DNA of 64,000 bases, taken from contig NZ_CALKHS010000008.1 of NCBI RefSeq assembly GCF_937988725.1, positions 186,001-250,000 of the forward strand, in the 5' to 3' direction. This document shows positions 1 through 9,209 of the stretch, piece after piece. This DNA comes from an uncultured Castellaniella sp. Lineage in GTDB: Bacteria > Pseudomonadota > Gammaproteobacteria > Burkholderiales > Burkholderiaceae_B. The translations under genes and the position numbers were made by a program. The stretch's first letter is position 1. Every line of letters begins with the position of its first letter. The notes under the pieces were generated by a model. It was given only the letters and a program-made list of their open reading frames with translations. It was not told where the DNA came from and did not search any database.

Positions 1-987
1 ATCACCGCGTGCCTGATGGCCGCCCTGTCCGGCTCGGCCGTGGCCGACGCCGCCGCCATGACGGCGCTGCTGCTGCCCATGATGGTCGCGGCCGGCCACG
101 ACAAGAAGCAGGCCGCGGGGCTCATCGCCTCGGCCGGCATCATCGCGCCGGTGATCCCGCCCAGCATCGGGCTGATCATCTTCGGCGTGTCGGCCAACGT
201 CTCGATCTCCAAGCTCTTCCTGGCCGGGATCTTCCCCGGGCTGCTGATGGGCGCCGCGCTGTGGTTCACGTGGGCCTGGCTGATGCGCCGGGAAAAGAAC
301 CTGACGCCCGCTCCCCGCAAGACCCTGCGCGAGGTCCTGCGGGCCGCGCGCGAAGGCATCTGGGCGCTGGGCATGCCGGTCATCATCGTCGTCGGTCTGC
401 GCTTCGGCATCTTCACCCCCACCGAGGCGGCCGTGGTGGCGGCCGTGTACGCCCTGTTCGTCTCCACGGTGATCTACCGGGAAATGTCCTGGAAGGACCT
501 CTATCGGGTCTTCTACAACTCGGCCAAGGTCAGCGCCATCATCATGCTGCTGGTGGCCGCCGCCATGGTCAGCGCGTGGCTCATCACGGTGGCCGGGCTG
601 CCCGACCGCATGGTGGACCTGCTCGAACCGCTGATCGACAACCCGATGCTGCTCATGATCGTCGCCATGGTCCTGGTCGTGCTGATCGGCACGGCCATGG
701 ACATGACGCCCACCATCCTGATCCTGACGCCTGTCCTGATGCCCGCCGTGAAGGCCGCCGGCATCGATCCGGTGTACTTCGGCGTGCTCTTCATCATCAA
801 CAACGCCATCGGCCTCATCACGCCGCCCGTCGGCACGGTGCTCAACACCGTGGCCGGCGTCGGCCGCCTCAGCATGGACGACACGGTCAGGGGCGCCCTG
901 CCGTTCCTGATCGCGCAACTCGTCATCCTGGCGCTGCTGGTGCTGTTCCCCGAGCTGGTTCTCGTTCCCGCCCACTGGCTTTACTAG
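1..987 (+). CDS. dctM: TRAP transporter large permease, DctM family (5' truncated)
   Basis: This is the C-terminal part (about 328 residues) of the large membrane subunit of a tripartite ATP-independent periplasmic transporter, which moves an organic acid through the inner membrane using an ion gradient. The reading frame is open from base 1, so the true start lies upstream of the window; full-length members have roughly 425 residues. Visible family hallmarks are the SGSAVADAA stretch at the very beginning, the IIAPVIPPSIG segment, and the GLITPPVGT loop near residue 270, separated by many hydrophobic helices. The binding-protein gene follows 23 bp downstream. A small DctQ subunit is expected just left of the window. 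The substrate cannot be read from this sequence; neighbouring genes suggest a shikimate/quinate-like acid. Confidence 0.93.
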   Translation: MTACLMAALSGSAVADAAAMTALLLPMMVAAGHDKKQAAGLIASAGIIAPVIPPSIGLIIFGVSANVSISKLFLAGIFPGLLMGAALWFTWAWLMRREKNLTPAPRKTLREVLRAAREGIWALGMPVIIVVGLRFGIFTPTEAAVVAAVYALFVSTVIYREMSWKDLYRVFYNSAKVSAIIMLLVAAAMVSAWLITVAGLPDRMVDLLEPLIDNPMLLMIVAMVLVVLIGTAMDMTPTILILTPVLMPAVKAAGIDPVYFGVLFIINNAIGLITPPVGTVLNTVAGVGRLSMDDTVRGALPFLIAQLVILALLVLFPELVLVPAHWLY

Positions 988-1010
988 TCTGATAATCAAA
1001 GGAGACAAGC

Positions 1011-2027
1011 ATGAAACGACGTTTATTCCTCGGCACCGCCGTCGCCATGGCGCTGGGCCTCTCGTCCCTGGCGCCGGCCCACGCCGCCGACATCCGCGAA
1101 CACTCGATCAAGTTCGCCTCGCAGAACAACAAGGGCCATCCCCAGGTCATGGGCATGCAGAAGTTCGCCGACCTGGTCGCGCAGAAATCCGGCAACAAGA
1201 TCCGGGTGCGCCTGTTCCCCGGGGGCGTGCTGGGGGGCGACCTGGAAACCGTGTCGGCGCTGCAGGGGGGCACCATCGAGATGACGGTCCTCAACTCGGG
1301 CATCCTGCAGGCCCAGGTCAAGGACTTCGCCGCCTACGACTTCCCCTTCCTGTTCAACAACGACAAGGAAGTGGACGCCCTGGTGGACGGGCCTTTCGGC
1401 CAGGCGCTGCACCAGAAGCTGCAGGCCAAGGGCCTGGTGGGCCTGGCGTATTTCGACCTGGGCTTTCGCAACATCACCAACGGCAAGCATCCCATCAACA
1501 AGCCCGCGGACATCGCGGGCCTGAAGCTGCGCGTGATCCAGTCGCCCATCTACGTGGACGTCTTCAAGGCCCTGGGCGCCAATCCGACCCCGCTGGCCTG
1601 GCCCGAGGTCTACAACGCCCTGGAACAAGGCGCCGTGGACGGCCAGGAAAACCCCTTCACGGTGATCCTGAACGCCAAGCTCGACGAAGTGCAGAAGTAC
1701 CTGGCCATCACGCGCCACATCTACAACCCCCAGTCCGTTATCATCAGCAAGAAGTTCTGGGACACGCTCAATCCTGACGAGCAGAAGCTGATCCAGGATG
1801 CCGCCGCCGAAGCGGCCGTCTATCAGCGCAAGGTCTCCCGCGACGCCGCCGCCACCGCGCTGGAAACCCTGAAGAAGCACGGCATGCAGGTCACGGAGAT
1901 GTCACCGGATGATTTGAACAAGATGCGCGAAATGGTCAAACCTGTCGTAGACAAATACTCGAAAGAGGTCGGCGAAGAAACCACGAAGGCCTTGTATTCC
2001 CAGCTGGACAAGATTCGCCAGCCATAG
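1011..2027 (+). CDS. dctP: TRAP transporter solute-binding protein, DctP family
   Basis: Periplasmic binding protein of 338 residues that captures the substrate and hands it to the DctQM membrane complex. The N-terminus is a clear Sec signal peptide: an MKRR basic start, a hydrophobic core and an AHA cleavage site near residue 25. The mature protein has the DctP pattern, including the GLKLRV segment whose arginine normally binds the substrate carboxylate, and a NPF-containing C-lobe. A GGAG-like ribosome site precedes the ATG. It follows the permease by 23 bp and precedes the dehydroquinase-like gene by 73 bp, so it is probably in one operon with them. Ligand inferred only from context. Confidence 0.93.
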   Translation: MKRRLFLGTAVAMALGLSSLAPAHAADIREHSIKFASQNNKGHPQVMGMQKFADLVAQKSGNKIRVRLFPGGVLGGDLETVSALQGGTIEMTVLNSGILQAQVKDFAAYDFPFLFNNDKEVDALVDGPFGQALHQKLQAKGLVGLAYFDLGFRNITNGKHPINKPADIAGLKLRVIQSPIYVDVFKALGANPTPLAWPEVYNALEQGAVDGQENPFTVILNAKLDEVQKYLAITRHIYNPQSVIISKKFWDTLNPDEQKLIQDAAAEAAVYQRKVSRDAAATALETLKKHGMQVTEMSPDDLNKMREMVKPVVDKYSKEVGEETTKALYSQLDKIRQP

Positions 2028-2100
2028 CGGCGCCCATCGGGTGCGGGCCGGCCTGCCGCCCGCCCGCATCCGGATTTCCCCACTCACTGGACATGCATTC

Positions 2101-2547
2101 ATGAAATTCCTCGTTCTGCACGGCATCAACCTCAACATGTTCGGCAAGCGCGATCCCGGGCAATACGGCACGATCACGCTGGAACAGATCGACGCCCGCC
2201 TGGCCCGGCGCGCCGAGGAACTCGGCGTCGAGGTCGAAACCTACCAGAGCAACTGCGAAGGCGCCTTCTGCGAACGCATCCACCGGGCGCGCGACGAAGG
2301 CATCGCCGGCGTCGTGATCAACGCGGGCGCCTGGACCCATTACAGCTACGGCATCCGGGACGCGCTGGCCATCCTGTCCGTACCCGTCGTCGAAACCCAC
2401 ATGTCCAACATCCACGCCCGCGAAGCGTTCCGCCACCAGTCCGTCCTGGCCGAAGTCTGTCTGGGCCAGATCGCCGGCTTCGGCGTGGACAGCTATCTGC
2501 TGGCGCTGCAGGCCGCCGTGTCGGCCGCAAAGGCTCAAGATGCATGA
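2101..2547 (+). CDS. Divergent type II 3-dehydroquinate dehydratase (AroQ-like)
   Basis: A 148-residue protein of the type II dehydroquinase family, which interconverts 3-dehydroquinate and 3-dehydroshikimate as a dodecamer. The family scaffold is clear: LVLHGINLNMFGKRDP near the N-terminus, YG of the flexible loop, ETHMSNIHARE with the catalytic His, and FRHQSV. Several normally fixed positions differ: NGPNLN is HGINLN, INPGA is INAGA, and EVH is ETH. This argues for a specialised catabolic paralog rather than the housekeeping enzyme, matching its place behind a TRAP transporter. The stop overlaps the start of the TetR gene by 8 bp. The ATG chosen lacks a strong ribosome site; an upstream in-frame extension to 2041 has no family similarity. 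Confidence 0.85.
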   Translation: MKFLVLHGINLNMFGKRDPGQYGTITLEQIDARLARRAEELGVEVETYQSNCEGAFCERIHRARDEGIAGVVINAGAWTHYSYGIRDALAILSVPVVETHMSNIHAREAFRHQSVLAEVCLGQIAGFGVDSYLLALQAAVSAAKAQDA

Positions 2548-3193
2548 CACCGCCATCACGTCCGGGGCGGGGAGCGGCCGCGCCAATGACCCGGTCGCGA
2601 CCCGCCGCAACATCCTGGAAGTCGCCATCCGGGAATTCGCCAAGAAAGGGCTGGCGGGGGCCCGGATCGACGAAATCGCCGAACAGACGTCCGCCAGCAA
2701 GCGGATGATCTACTACTACTTCAAGAGCAAGCAGGGCCTGTACCTGGCGGCTCTGGAAGAGTCCTACCGCAACATCCGGGACATCGAAAGCACGCTGCAC
2801 CTGGAAAGCCTGCCCCCCGACCAGGCCATGCGCACGCTGGTGGGATTCACCTTCGACTACCAGTCCCAGAACACCGATTTCGTGCGACTGGTCATGAACG
2901 AAAACATGCACAACGGCCACTACCTGGCGCAATCGGCCACGATCAAGGACCTGAACATCCCCGCCATCGCCGGGATCCGGGGCATCTACGCGCGCGGCTG
3001 CGAACAGGGCCTGTTCCGCAAGAACCTGGACCCCATCGACATCCACGCCTCCATCAGCGCGCTGTGCTTCTTCAACGTGGCCAACCAGCACACCTTTTCC
3101 CTGATCTTCCGGCGCAACGTGATGGACCCGGAGATCTACGCGCAGCGACGCGCCAACGTCATCGACATGGTGTTGCGCTACATGCTGGCATAA
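2540..3193 (+). CDS. TetR/AcrR family transcriptional regulator
   Basis: A 217-residue one-component regulator. The N-terminal TetR helix-turn-helix covers roughly residues 20-70, with RRNILEVAIREFAKKG, then IAEQTSASKRMIYYYFKSK, the typical recognition-helix region. The rest is a helical ligand-binding and dimerisation domain with no recognisable ligand signature. It overlaps the end of the dehydroquinase-like gene by 8 bp and is followed 39 bp later by the TIM-barrel gene, so it probably controls its own operon in response to the transported compound or an intermediate. This role is inferred from position only. Confidence 0.9.
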   Translation: MHDTAITSGAGSGRANDPVATRRNILEVAIREFAKKGLAGARIDEIAEQTSASKRMIYYYFKSKQGLYLAALEESYRNIRDIESTLHLESLPPDQAMRTLVGFTFDYQSQNTDFVRLVMNENMHNGHYLAQSATIKDLNIPAIAGIRGIYARGCEQGLFRKNLDPIDIHASISALCFFNVANQHTFSLIFRRNVMDPEIYAQRRANVIDMVLRYMLA

Positions 3194-3232
3194 CCCTGCC
3201 CACACCGCCTTTCCGCTATCGGATGGATCGAC

Positions 3233-4039
3233 ATGTCTCGCCGCTTTTCTCTTGCCCACCTGACCGCACTGAACCTGACACCGCCCGCCCTGGTGGACAC
3301 CGCCGCCCAGGCCGGCTACCAGGCCTGCGGGCTGCGGCTGCTGCCCTTCACCTTCGGGGGCGTCGCCTATCGCCTGATGGACGATCCGCTGCTGCTGGAG
3401 GAAACCCTTGCGCGCATGCGGGATACCGGCATCCAGATCCAGGACATCGAAATCCTGCGCCTGAACGAAACCTTCAAGGCCAGCCCCTACCAGTCCTTCT
3501 TCGAAGTCGGGCAGCGGCTGGGCGCGAAACACATTCTGGTGGCCGGTGAGGACACGGACAGAAACCGCCTGGTCGACTCATTCGCCCGCCTCTGCGAAGC
3601 ATGCAAGCCGTATGGACTCACGGCCAACGTCGAATTCATGCCCTGGCTGGCCATCAACGACCTGAGCACCGCCCGCGCGCTCGTCGAAGCCGCCGGACAG
3701 GACAACGGCGGCGTGCTGGTCGACCCCCTGCATTTCGCCCGATCCGGCAGCACGCTGGACCAACTGGCGGACCTTCCCGCCACAATGGCGCACTACGCGC
3801 AGATCTGCGACGCGCCCGCGGAGCTGCCGACCGACACGGCGGAACTGATCCACCTGTCCAGATCCGCGCGCCTGGCGCCCGGCGAAGGCGGCATCCCGCT
3901 CAAGGCGATCTTCCAGCGGCTGCCTCAGGGCGTCCCCATCGGCGTGGAAATCCCCAACGAGCACCAGTCCCGGCTGCTGGGCCACACCGCCTGGGCCCGG
4001 TACTGCCTGGAGGCATCGCAGCGGTTTTTCGAGCAATAG
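3233..4039 (+). CDS. Sugar phosphate isomerase/epimerase-like TIM-barrel protein
   Basis: A 268-residue protein of the xylose-isomerase-like TIM-barrel (AP endonuclease 2) superfamily. Candidate metal ligands are the Glu in NVEFMP, the Asp and His of VDPLHF, and the Glu of GVEIPN near the C-terminus. Members include isomerases, epimerases and 3-dehydroshikimate dehydratases. Placement beside a dehydroquinase-like gene and a TRAP system makes a dehydroshikimate dehydratase or related ring-acid enzyme plausible, but the sequence alone does not decide this. It is the last gene of the left-hand cluster and is convergent with the flavoprotein gene that ends at 4117; the 77 bp between them show no clear terminator hairpin. 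Confidence 0.82.
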   Translation: MSRRFSLAHLTALNLTPPALVDTAAQAGYQACGLRLLPFTFGGVAYRLMDDPLLLEETLARMRDTGIQIQDIEILRLNETFKASPYQSFFEVGQRLGAKHILVAGEDTDRNRLVDSFARLCEACKPYGLTANVEFMPWLAINDLSTARALVEAAGQDNGGVLVDPLHFARSGSTLDQLADLPATMAHYAQICDAPAELPTDTAELIHLSRSARLAPGEGGIPLKAIFQRLPQGVPIGVEIPNEHQSRLLGHTAWARYCLEASQRFFEQ

Positions 4040-4116
4040 GGCGCTAAAAAGGCAAGCCGCCCGGCTCTGCGCGCTGCACTATCTGAAAACAAGCATATTC
4101 CTGCAGCGATCCCGGA

Positions 4117-5418
4117 TCAGGAAAGCGCGTCCAGGAATCGATACCACATGACACCGGCCACCATATAGAGCTGCTGCAACTGATGCAAAGGAATCGTCCG
4201 CACAGGAGTGACGGGGAAGAGGACGCGGAAACCTTCTCCGGAGGCCAGGCTGGCCGCCATCAGCTTGCCCATGGTGGTGGCCATCGCAATACCCCGGCCG
4301 TTGTAGCCCAAGGCAATGGTCAACCCCTTCTCTGGCTCATGTACATGCGGCATGAAGTCCGCAGTAATGGCAATCCGACCATGCCAGCGATAGTCATAAC
4401 CGATGCCTTTGAGTACCGGGAACATGAGTTCCAGGGCGCGTTCCACATGAGACCATTCCGCGGTACTGACTGGATGGCGTACGGGCCCCCGCCCACCCAG
4501 CACCAATCGCCCCTCGTGATCCCGCCGAAAGTAAACGAGCAGCCGACGAGAGTCGGAAGTGACCTCCCCGCCAGCAAGGATCCTGTCAGCCTCTCCCTGC
4601 AGAGGCGACGTGGCGACCACAAAACTTTGTGCGCTTAATATTGTCTTGCGCAAACCAGGCCACAGATCGTCTGTATACCCATTCGTCGCAATCAATACCT
4701 TCGACCCCTTGACGGTACATCCGCCGTCGGTGTGCGCGCACCATTGCTCGCCGACCTTCTCAAGGCGAGTCACGCGAGTTCGGCTGAAAATCCGCGCGCC
4801 ATTGGAATGAGCGGCACGCGCCAGCCCCAAAGCATAGGCCAGGGGCTGGACGCTTCCCGCCCGGTAGTCCACCCATCCTCCGACGAATTTTCCATAGCCG
4901 ATGCGTTGCTCAACTTCCGTAGCATCCAGCAGCGCCACTTTCGCTCCTCTTCGGGCCCACTCTTCGCAGCGTCGCTGGACAATCCGAAAGACCTGCTCCG
5001 AATGCGCGGTCTGTATCCACCCCTTGCGCACCGGATCACACAGGATCCGATACTTCCGTATAAGGTCAAACACGACGTCTGCTGCGCCACCAGCCAGTTC
5101 GACGACTGATTCGCCCAAATCACCCAAGCGCCGAGACAACTCGTCGGGATCGTATTTCAATCCTGGTATGACTTGGCCGCCATTCCTGCCCGATGCCCCC
5201 CAACCAGGCTGCTCCGCCTCCAAGACGACGACGTCGACCCCCATCTCGGCCAAGTGCAAGGCAGTGGACAGTCCGGTATACCCCGCACCAACGACGATCA
5301 CACGCGTTTCGCACGATTCTGAAAGAGCGGGGCAGACAAAAGCCTCTTTGGATGTAGCCTTCCATAAGGACGGAGGCCAGGGCTTGTCAGAATAAGCGCG
5401 AGTCAGTTCAACGCCCAT
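4117..5418 (-). CDS. FAD-dependent amine oxidoreductase, PuuB/OrdL-like (DAO family)
   Basis: A 433-residue flavoprotein of the D-amino-acid oxidase fold. The dinucleotide motif GAGYTG lies at residues 44-49, followed by VVVLEAEQPGWGASGRNGG, the pattern typical of gamma-glutamylputrescine oxidase (PuuB) and its relatives, and a C-terminal ALGYNGRGIAMAT FAD-binding segment. The ATG overlaps the end of the gamma-glutamyltransferase gene by 16 bp and has a GAGG ribosome site 7 bases upstream, so the two are translationally coupled. It is the last gene of the operon. The probable reaction is oxidation of an amine or amino acid released from a gamma-glutamyl compound; the exact substrate is unknown. 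Confidence 0.88.
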   Translation of the reverse strand: MGVELTRAYSDKPWPPSLWKATSKEAFVCPALSESCETRVIVVGAGYTGLSTALHLAEMGVDVVVLEAEQPGWGASGRNGGQVIPGLKYDPDELSRRLGDLGESVVELAGGAADVVFDLIRKYRILCDPVRKGWIQTAHSEQVFRIVQRRCEEWARRGAKVALLDATEVEQRIGYGKFVGGWVDYRAGSVQPLAYALGLARAAHSNGARIFSRTRVTRLEKVGEQWCAHTDGGCTVKGSKVLIATNGYTDDLWPGLRKTILSAQSFVVATSPLQGEADRILAGGEVTSDSRRLLVYFRRDHEGRLVLGGRGPVRHPVSTAEWSHVERALELMFPVLKGIGYDYRWHGRIAITADFMPHVHEPEKGLTIALGYNGRGIAMATTMGKLMAASLASGEGFRVLFPVTPVRTIPLHQLQQLYMVAGVMWYRFLDALS

Positions 5419-7196
5419 GCATAGGCCTCACTGAAAGGGTCCGCCGCAGCGTACGCTCGCCCGTCTCTGAACAAGGACAGGTTGGGCCGGGCGAGTTCAT
5501 ACCCGTACCCCTGATGCTGCTCCCCCACGATGCCGACAGGCCCAAACAGCGTCTCCAGTTCCGGGGCCATGCTTTGCAGTCTCTCGGACATCAGCAAACC
5601 ATTGCCACTGGTGTCGATCCGAGGGGCCAACAGCGCCTCGGCGGGAGACATGCCATGCTCGACAAGGTTCAGGATGACCTGAACTACGGCATCAATGATG
5701 CGCCTGCCGCCCGGCGCCCCCAAGGCTGCATACGGCTTGCCCGCTCGGCTCAGCAGCACAGGCCCCATGTTGGCGAGCGGTCGTTTACCGCCCGCAATGC
5801 TATTGGCCGCCCCTGGCAAGGCGTTGAACCAGCCCATAGTGGCATCCAGCAGAAACCCCGTCCTGGGGCACACCACTTTCGCCCCGCAATGATTAGCCGC
5901 CGTGTGCGTGAGCGAAACGCTCATTCCGTTCCGGTCGGTGACCGAGATATGGGTAGTACCGCTGGGCGGCTCCGTGGCCCCCGCTGGCCGCCACGGGGCG
6001 CCCCTGGCTGCCCCACTCGCCTCGTACGTCCAGGGATCGTGAGCCGCCTCGCGGGAAAAGTAATTCCAGGGGGCCTGACCGGTTCCCAAGCTGCGAGGCG
6101 GTGCTTCGCCCGAGCGAATCAGACCGGCAACCTTCCGCGCATATCCATCCGAGAGCAGCCCGGAAGTCGGCACACTGACGAAATCAGGATCACCCAGCCA
6201 GTGATAGCGGTCAGCGAACGCGTGCCAACTGGCCTGAGCCAGCATGGACACATGCTCCATCTCGTTTCGATCAGGCGCCTTGTCAGGGAAGAGGGCCAAC
6301 CAGAGCTGCAGTATCTGCAGCTCCGTAACCCCCCCGCACGGCGCCCGGGGTGCATGAACCTGATAGTCTCGAAAATCCAGGCTATGAGGCGGCACAACCA
6401 CGGCCTTGGCCCCTACAAGATCCTCATGACTCAAGAGGCCGCCCAGATCCCGGTGGGTTTCCAGCAACAGGCGGCCTACCCCACCACCATAGAAAGCCCC
6501 GACACCCTCAGCCGCAATCCGCTCCAGCGAACGTGCCAGTGCCCCCTGTCTCACAAGGCAGGAGGTGCCCAAGCTGGCCTGGCCCAGATGCGCGATCGAC
6601 GGGGGCGAGCCACCGGGCAGGAACAGCCGCCTGGCGCCTTCGTCCAGACGGATGGCTTCAATGTTGGCCAACACTTCCAATGCCAGGTATGGACTGGCCG
6701 AGAAGCCGTCCGCCGCTGCCTGAATGGCCGGCCGGCACAGCGCCGACCAGGGCAGCATGCCGAATCGCTCATGCGCCGCAGCCAGTCCCGCCAAAGTCAT
6801 GGGCACCCCCGCCGCGCGGATGCCCTGCACGTTTTCATCACCGACCACGACGGAAATTCCCAGGCCACGATCAATGTCACGCGTGCGATCGATCGTGAAC
6901 ATGTCTGGAGCGGCAGCCCGGGGCGCACGAGGACCGAACTCGACACTGCTGACTTCCCCCGTCGGCAGTCCCACTAGAAGGAAGCCGGAGCCGGCCAGCG
7001 TGGTTTCCATGGGCTCGATGACGCCGGCGACCAATGCCGCCGACACCGCCGCATCGACTGCGTTACCACCCTGCTCCAGGGCATGCACAGCGGCCCGTAC
7101 CGTCGCCTCCCGGGCGGCGGCGACCACGCCGCCGGCACCAACGACCTCCGTCCTGGTAATGATCTGTGCTGACTTGCTGCAAGCGACGGATGCCAT
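5403..7196 (-). CDS. Gamma-glutamyltransferase / gamma-glutamyl hydrolase family protein
   Basis: An N-terminal nucleophile hydrolase precursor of 597 residues that would cleave gamma-glutamyl bonds after self-processing into two subunits. The likely catalytic Thr is at about residue 414 in GTTHISVTD; downstream GGKRPLANMGP and GAPGGRRII match the substrate-binding loops of the family. No convincing signal peptide is present, so it may act in the cytoplasm, unlike periplasmic E. coli Ggt. The start at 7196 is preferred over 7241 because a GAGG site sits 5 bases upstream, overlapping the stop codon of the regulator gene. It belongs to the operon with TRAP and oxoprolinase genes. Confidence 0.9.
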   Translation of the reverse strand: MASVACSKSAQIITRTEVVGAGGVVAAAREATVRAAVHALEQGGNAVDAAVSAALVAGVIEPMETTLAGSGFLLVGLPTGEVSSVEFGPRAPRAAAPDMFTIDRTRDIDRGLGISVVVGDENVQGIRAAGVPMTLAGLAAAHERFGMLPWSALCRPAIQAAADGFSASPYLALEVLANIEAIRLDEGARRLFLPGGSPPSIAHLGQASLGTSCLVRQGALARSLERIAAEGVGAFYGGGVGRLLLETHRDLGGLLSHEDLVGAKAVVVPPHSLDFRDYQVHAPRAPCGGVTELQILQLWLALFPDKAPDRNEMEHVSMLAQASWHAFADRYHWLGDPDFVSVPTSGLLSDGYARKVAGLIRSGEAPPRSLGTGQAPWNYFSREAAHDPWTYEASGAARGAPWRPAGATEPPSGTTHISVTDRNGMSVSLTHTAANHCGAKVVCPRTGFLLDATMGWFNALPGAANSIAGGKRPLANMGPVLLSRAGKPYAALGAPGGRRIIDAVVQVILNLVEHGMSPAEALLAPRIDTSGNGLLMSERLQSMAPELETLFGPVGIVGEQHQGYGYELARPNLSLFRDGRAYAAADPFSEAYAWALN

Positions 7197-7203
7197 GTTT
7201 GCC

Positions 7204-7845
7204 TCAATAGAGCGCTGGAGTGGTTGCCCAGATGACCTCACAATCCGTATCCCCGATTGCCCAGAACCGGTACTGCGAACTGGCCCTGAAGGCGAACGAG
7301 TCGTCCTTTTTCACGATATGCTCCTGGCCGTCGATTTCAAGGCCAAGGCATCCGGACAGAACCGTCCCGCATTTGGCACCCGTGGGGTGCTGGGCGGGGC
7401 TATTGCCAGACTTGCCTCCAGGGTGGAGAACGAACCGCATCAGCTGAATTTCATTGATCTCATCTGGCGAAAGAATGTCCTTGGTCATGCCACCTGCGCC
7501 CAGGTCCATTCTTCGACGCTGCGAACGCCGCACGATATAAGGCTCGTGAGGCTCATCGCCATTTCCCTGGCCATGGCTGAACAGCCAGGATATGGGCATC
7601 TCCAGGGCCTCGCTGACCTGTAGCAGAGACTTGAGGGACGGCGAGGATATGCCACGCTCAATCTGGCTAAGCAGCCCAATGGAAACACCAGCCTTGGCCG
7701 ATACTTCCCTGAGCGACAGACGCTTGACCTTGCGTCTCTGCCTAAGCCGCTTGCCAATCCCGGTCGCCAGCGCCTGCTCGCCCAAAGGCGCAAGCGGATC
7801 CGCTACGCTCACTGCACCATTCGACAATTCTGCCAGCTGTTTCAT
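7204..7845 (-). CDS. XRE-family regulator with C-terminal cupin domain
   Basis: A 213-residue regulator resembling PuuR/SutR-type proteins. The XRE helix-turn-helix is at about residues 30-85 (GKRLRQRRKVKRLSLREVSAKAGVSIGLLSQIERG), and the C-terminal third is a cupin with HPTGAKCG and GCLGLEIDGQEHIVKKDDSF strands that probably binds a small effector. It lies inside the operon, 25 bp after the dctM stop and 7 bp before the ggt start, so it is made together with the enzymes it likely controls. PuuR-type proteins repress polyamine/gamma-glutamyl genes in E. coli; applying that role here is inference. Confidence 0.9.
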   Translation of the reverse strand: MKQLAELSNGAVSVADPLAPLGEQALATGIGKRLRQRRKVKRLSLREVSAKAGVSIGLLSQIERGISSPSLKSLLQVSEALEMPISWLFSHGQGNGDEPHEPYIVRRSQRRRMDLGAGGMTKDILSPDEINEIQLMRFVLHPGGKSGNSPAQHPTGAKCGTVLSGCLGLEIDGQEHIVKKDDSFAFRASSQYRFWAIGDTDCEVIWATTPALY

Positions 7846-7870
7846 ATGTCACCACAAGATATGCCAACCA

Positions 7871-9178
7871 TCATTTCATCATCATTGGTATAACCAGGGA
7901 AATCGACGGGAAAGCAACCAGCAGGGCCAGGGTCAGCAAGTCCGTTACCACGAACCATCCGACGCCGCGAAAGATCGTCGTCAAACTCACCAGATTTCCA
8001 AGCGCACTCTTGGTGACATAGACGTTCAGGCCCACTGGCGGCGTGACCAGGCCAAGCTCCAGCAGCTTGATCAGTATGATCCCGAACCAGATCAGATCCA
8101 TGCCGGCGTCATTCGCCAGAGGCAGGATGATTGGCATCGTCAACAGCAGCAAGCCGATGGAATCCAGGAAACACCCGAGTATCAGATACAGGATCACAAT
8201 GGCGAAGATCACGGACAACTGACCTCCGCCAAAGCCCATGAACCATTGCGTGATGAACGTGGGGACCCCGCTGAGCGCCATGAATTTGCCAAGCAGAACC
8301 GTACCAATCACCACCATGAAAATGCTCGCAGTGCCAGACAGCGTGAGCACAACTGAATCCAGCAATATTTTCCACGACATGGATCTACGGATGATGGCCA
8401 GAATGAACGTCAACGCTGCGCCAACCGCTCCCGCTTGCGTTGGCGTGAATACACCAACGAAAATTCCCAACAAAACCGCAATAATGAGCACTGGCAAAGG
8501 CCAGACCTGCTTCAGGGAGTCAAGCTTTTCCTTTCTAGAGAAGGATTCGTTCAAGCTCGGCGCCAGGCTGGGTTTGAGCTTCACCCTGACAATGATCATG
8601 GCGGCGAACATGAGTGCGGACAGAATCCCCGGCAGAAACCCCGCCATGAAGACCTTTGCGACAGATATTTCGGCCACATACCCGTAAAGAATCATCAGGA
8701 TGCTGGGCGGGATCAGCGACCCCAGGGTTCCAGCGGACGCCACCACCCCACTTGCCAGGCCGGGGTCGTACTTGTAGCGCAACATCTCGGGGGTGGCGAT
8801 CCGCGCAAAGGCAGCCGATACCGCGACGCTGGACCCAGAAGCTGCCGATAACAGCCCGCACGCACCAACGCTGGCTACAGCAAGCCCTCCTGGCAACCAG
8901 GAGAGGAAAATGCGAGCCGCGCTAAACAATCCCATGGACAGTTTTGAGGAACCAGCAACATATCCCATTAATAAAAACATGGGGATGGCCGTAAGATTCC
9001 AATCACCCACGAAATTGAACGGCACAGCGGTAACCATCCCCCAAGCCGCATTTACATTCAATATGTGCGCGATGCCAATAAAAGACACCGTGCCAAGCGC
9101 GACGCCAATAGGGACGCGCAGGCCAACTAGCGCCAAGCCTGCAACGAGCCCGATGAAACCTATCGTGACGTTGTCCAT
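7871..9178 (-). CDS. dctM: TRAP transporter large permease, DctM family
   Basis: Complete 435-residue large membrane subunit of a second TRAP system. It has many hydrophobic helices and the family signatures SAASGSSVAVSAAFARIA, TLGSLIPPSILMILYG and GLVTPPVGLNVYV. It follows the small permease gene by 31 bp and sits in an operon with dctP, hyuA, hyuB, ggt and the flavoprotein gene. It is clearly different from the DctM at the left edge of the window, so the two transporters probably carry different substrates. A transported lactam or gamma-glutamyl acid is inferred from operon content. Confidence 0.95.
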   Translation of the reverse strand: MDNVTIGFIGLVAGLALVGLRVPIGVALGTVSFIGIAHILNVNAAWGMVTAVPFNFVGDWNLTAIPMFLLMGYVAGSSKLSMGLFSAARIFLSWLPGGLAVASVGACGLLSAASGSSVAVSAAFARIATPEMLRYKYDPGLASGVVASAGTLGSLIPPSILMILYGYVAEISVAKVFMAGFLPGILSALMFAAMIIVRVKLKPSLAPSLNESFSRKEKLDSLKQVWPLPVLIIAVLLGIFVGVFTPTQAGAVGAALTFILAIIRRSMSWKILLDSVVLTLSGTASIFMVVIGTVLLGKFMALSGVPTFITQWFMGFGGGQLSVIFAIVILYLILGCFLDSIGLLLLTMPIILPLANDAGMDLIWFGIILIKLLELGLVTPPVGLNVYVTKSALGNLVSLTTIFRGVGWFVVTDLLTLALLVAFPSISLVIPMMMK

Positions 9179-9209
9179 GAGAATCTATCCGCCTGCTGTC
9201 AGTGCTTTT

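Noticed and set aside
9..992. Alternative frame open across the left-edge permease
   Set aside because: Its translation is Arg, His and Gly rich without hydrophobic helices; the frame open from base 1 gives a clear DctM protein.
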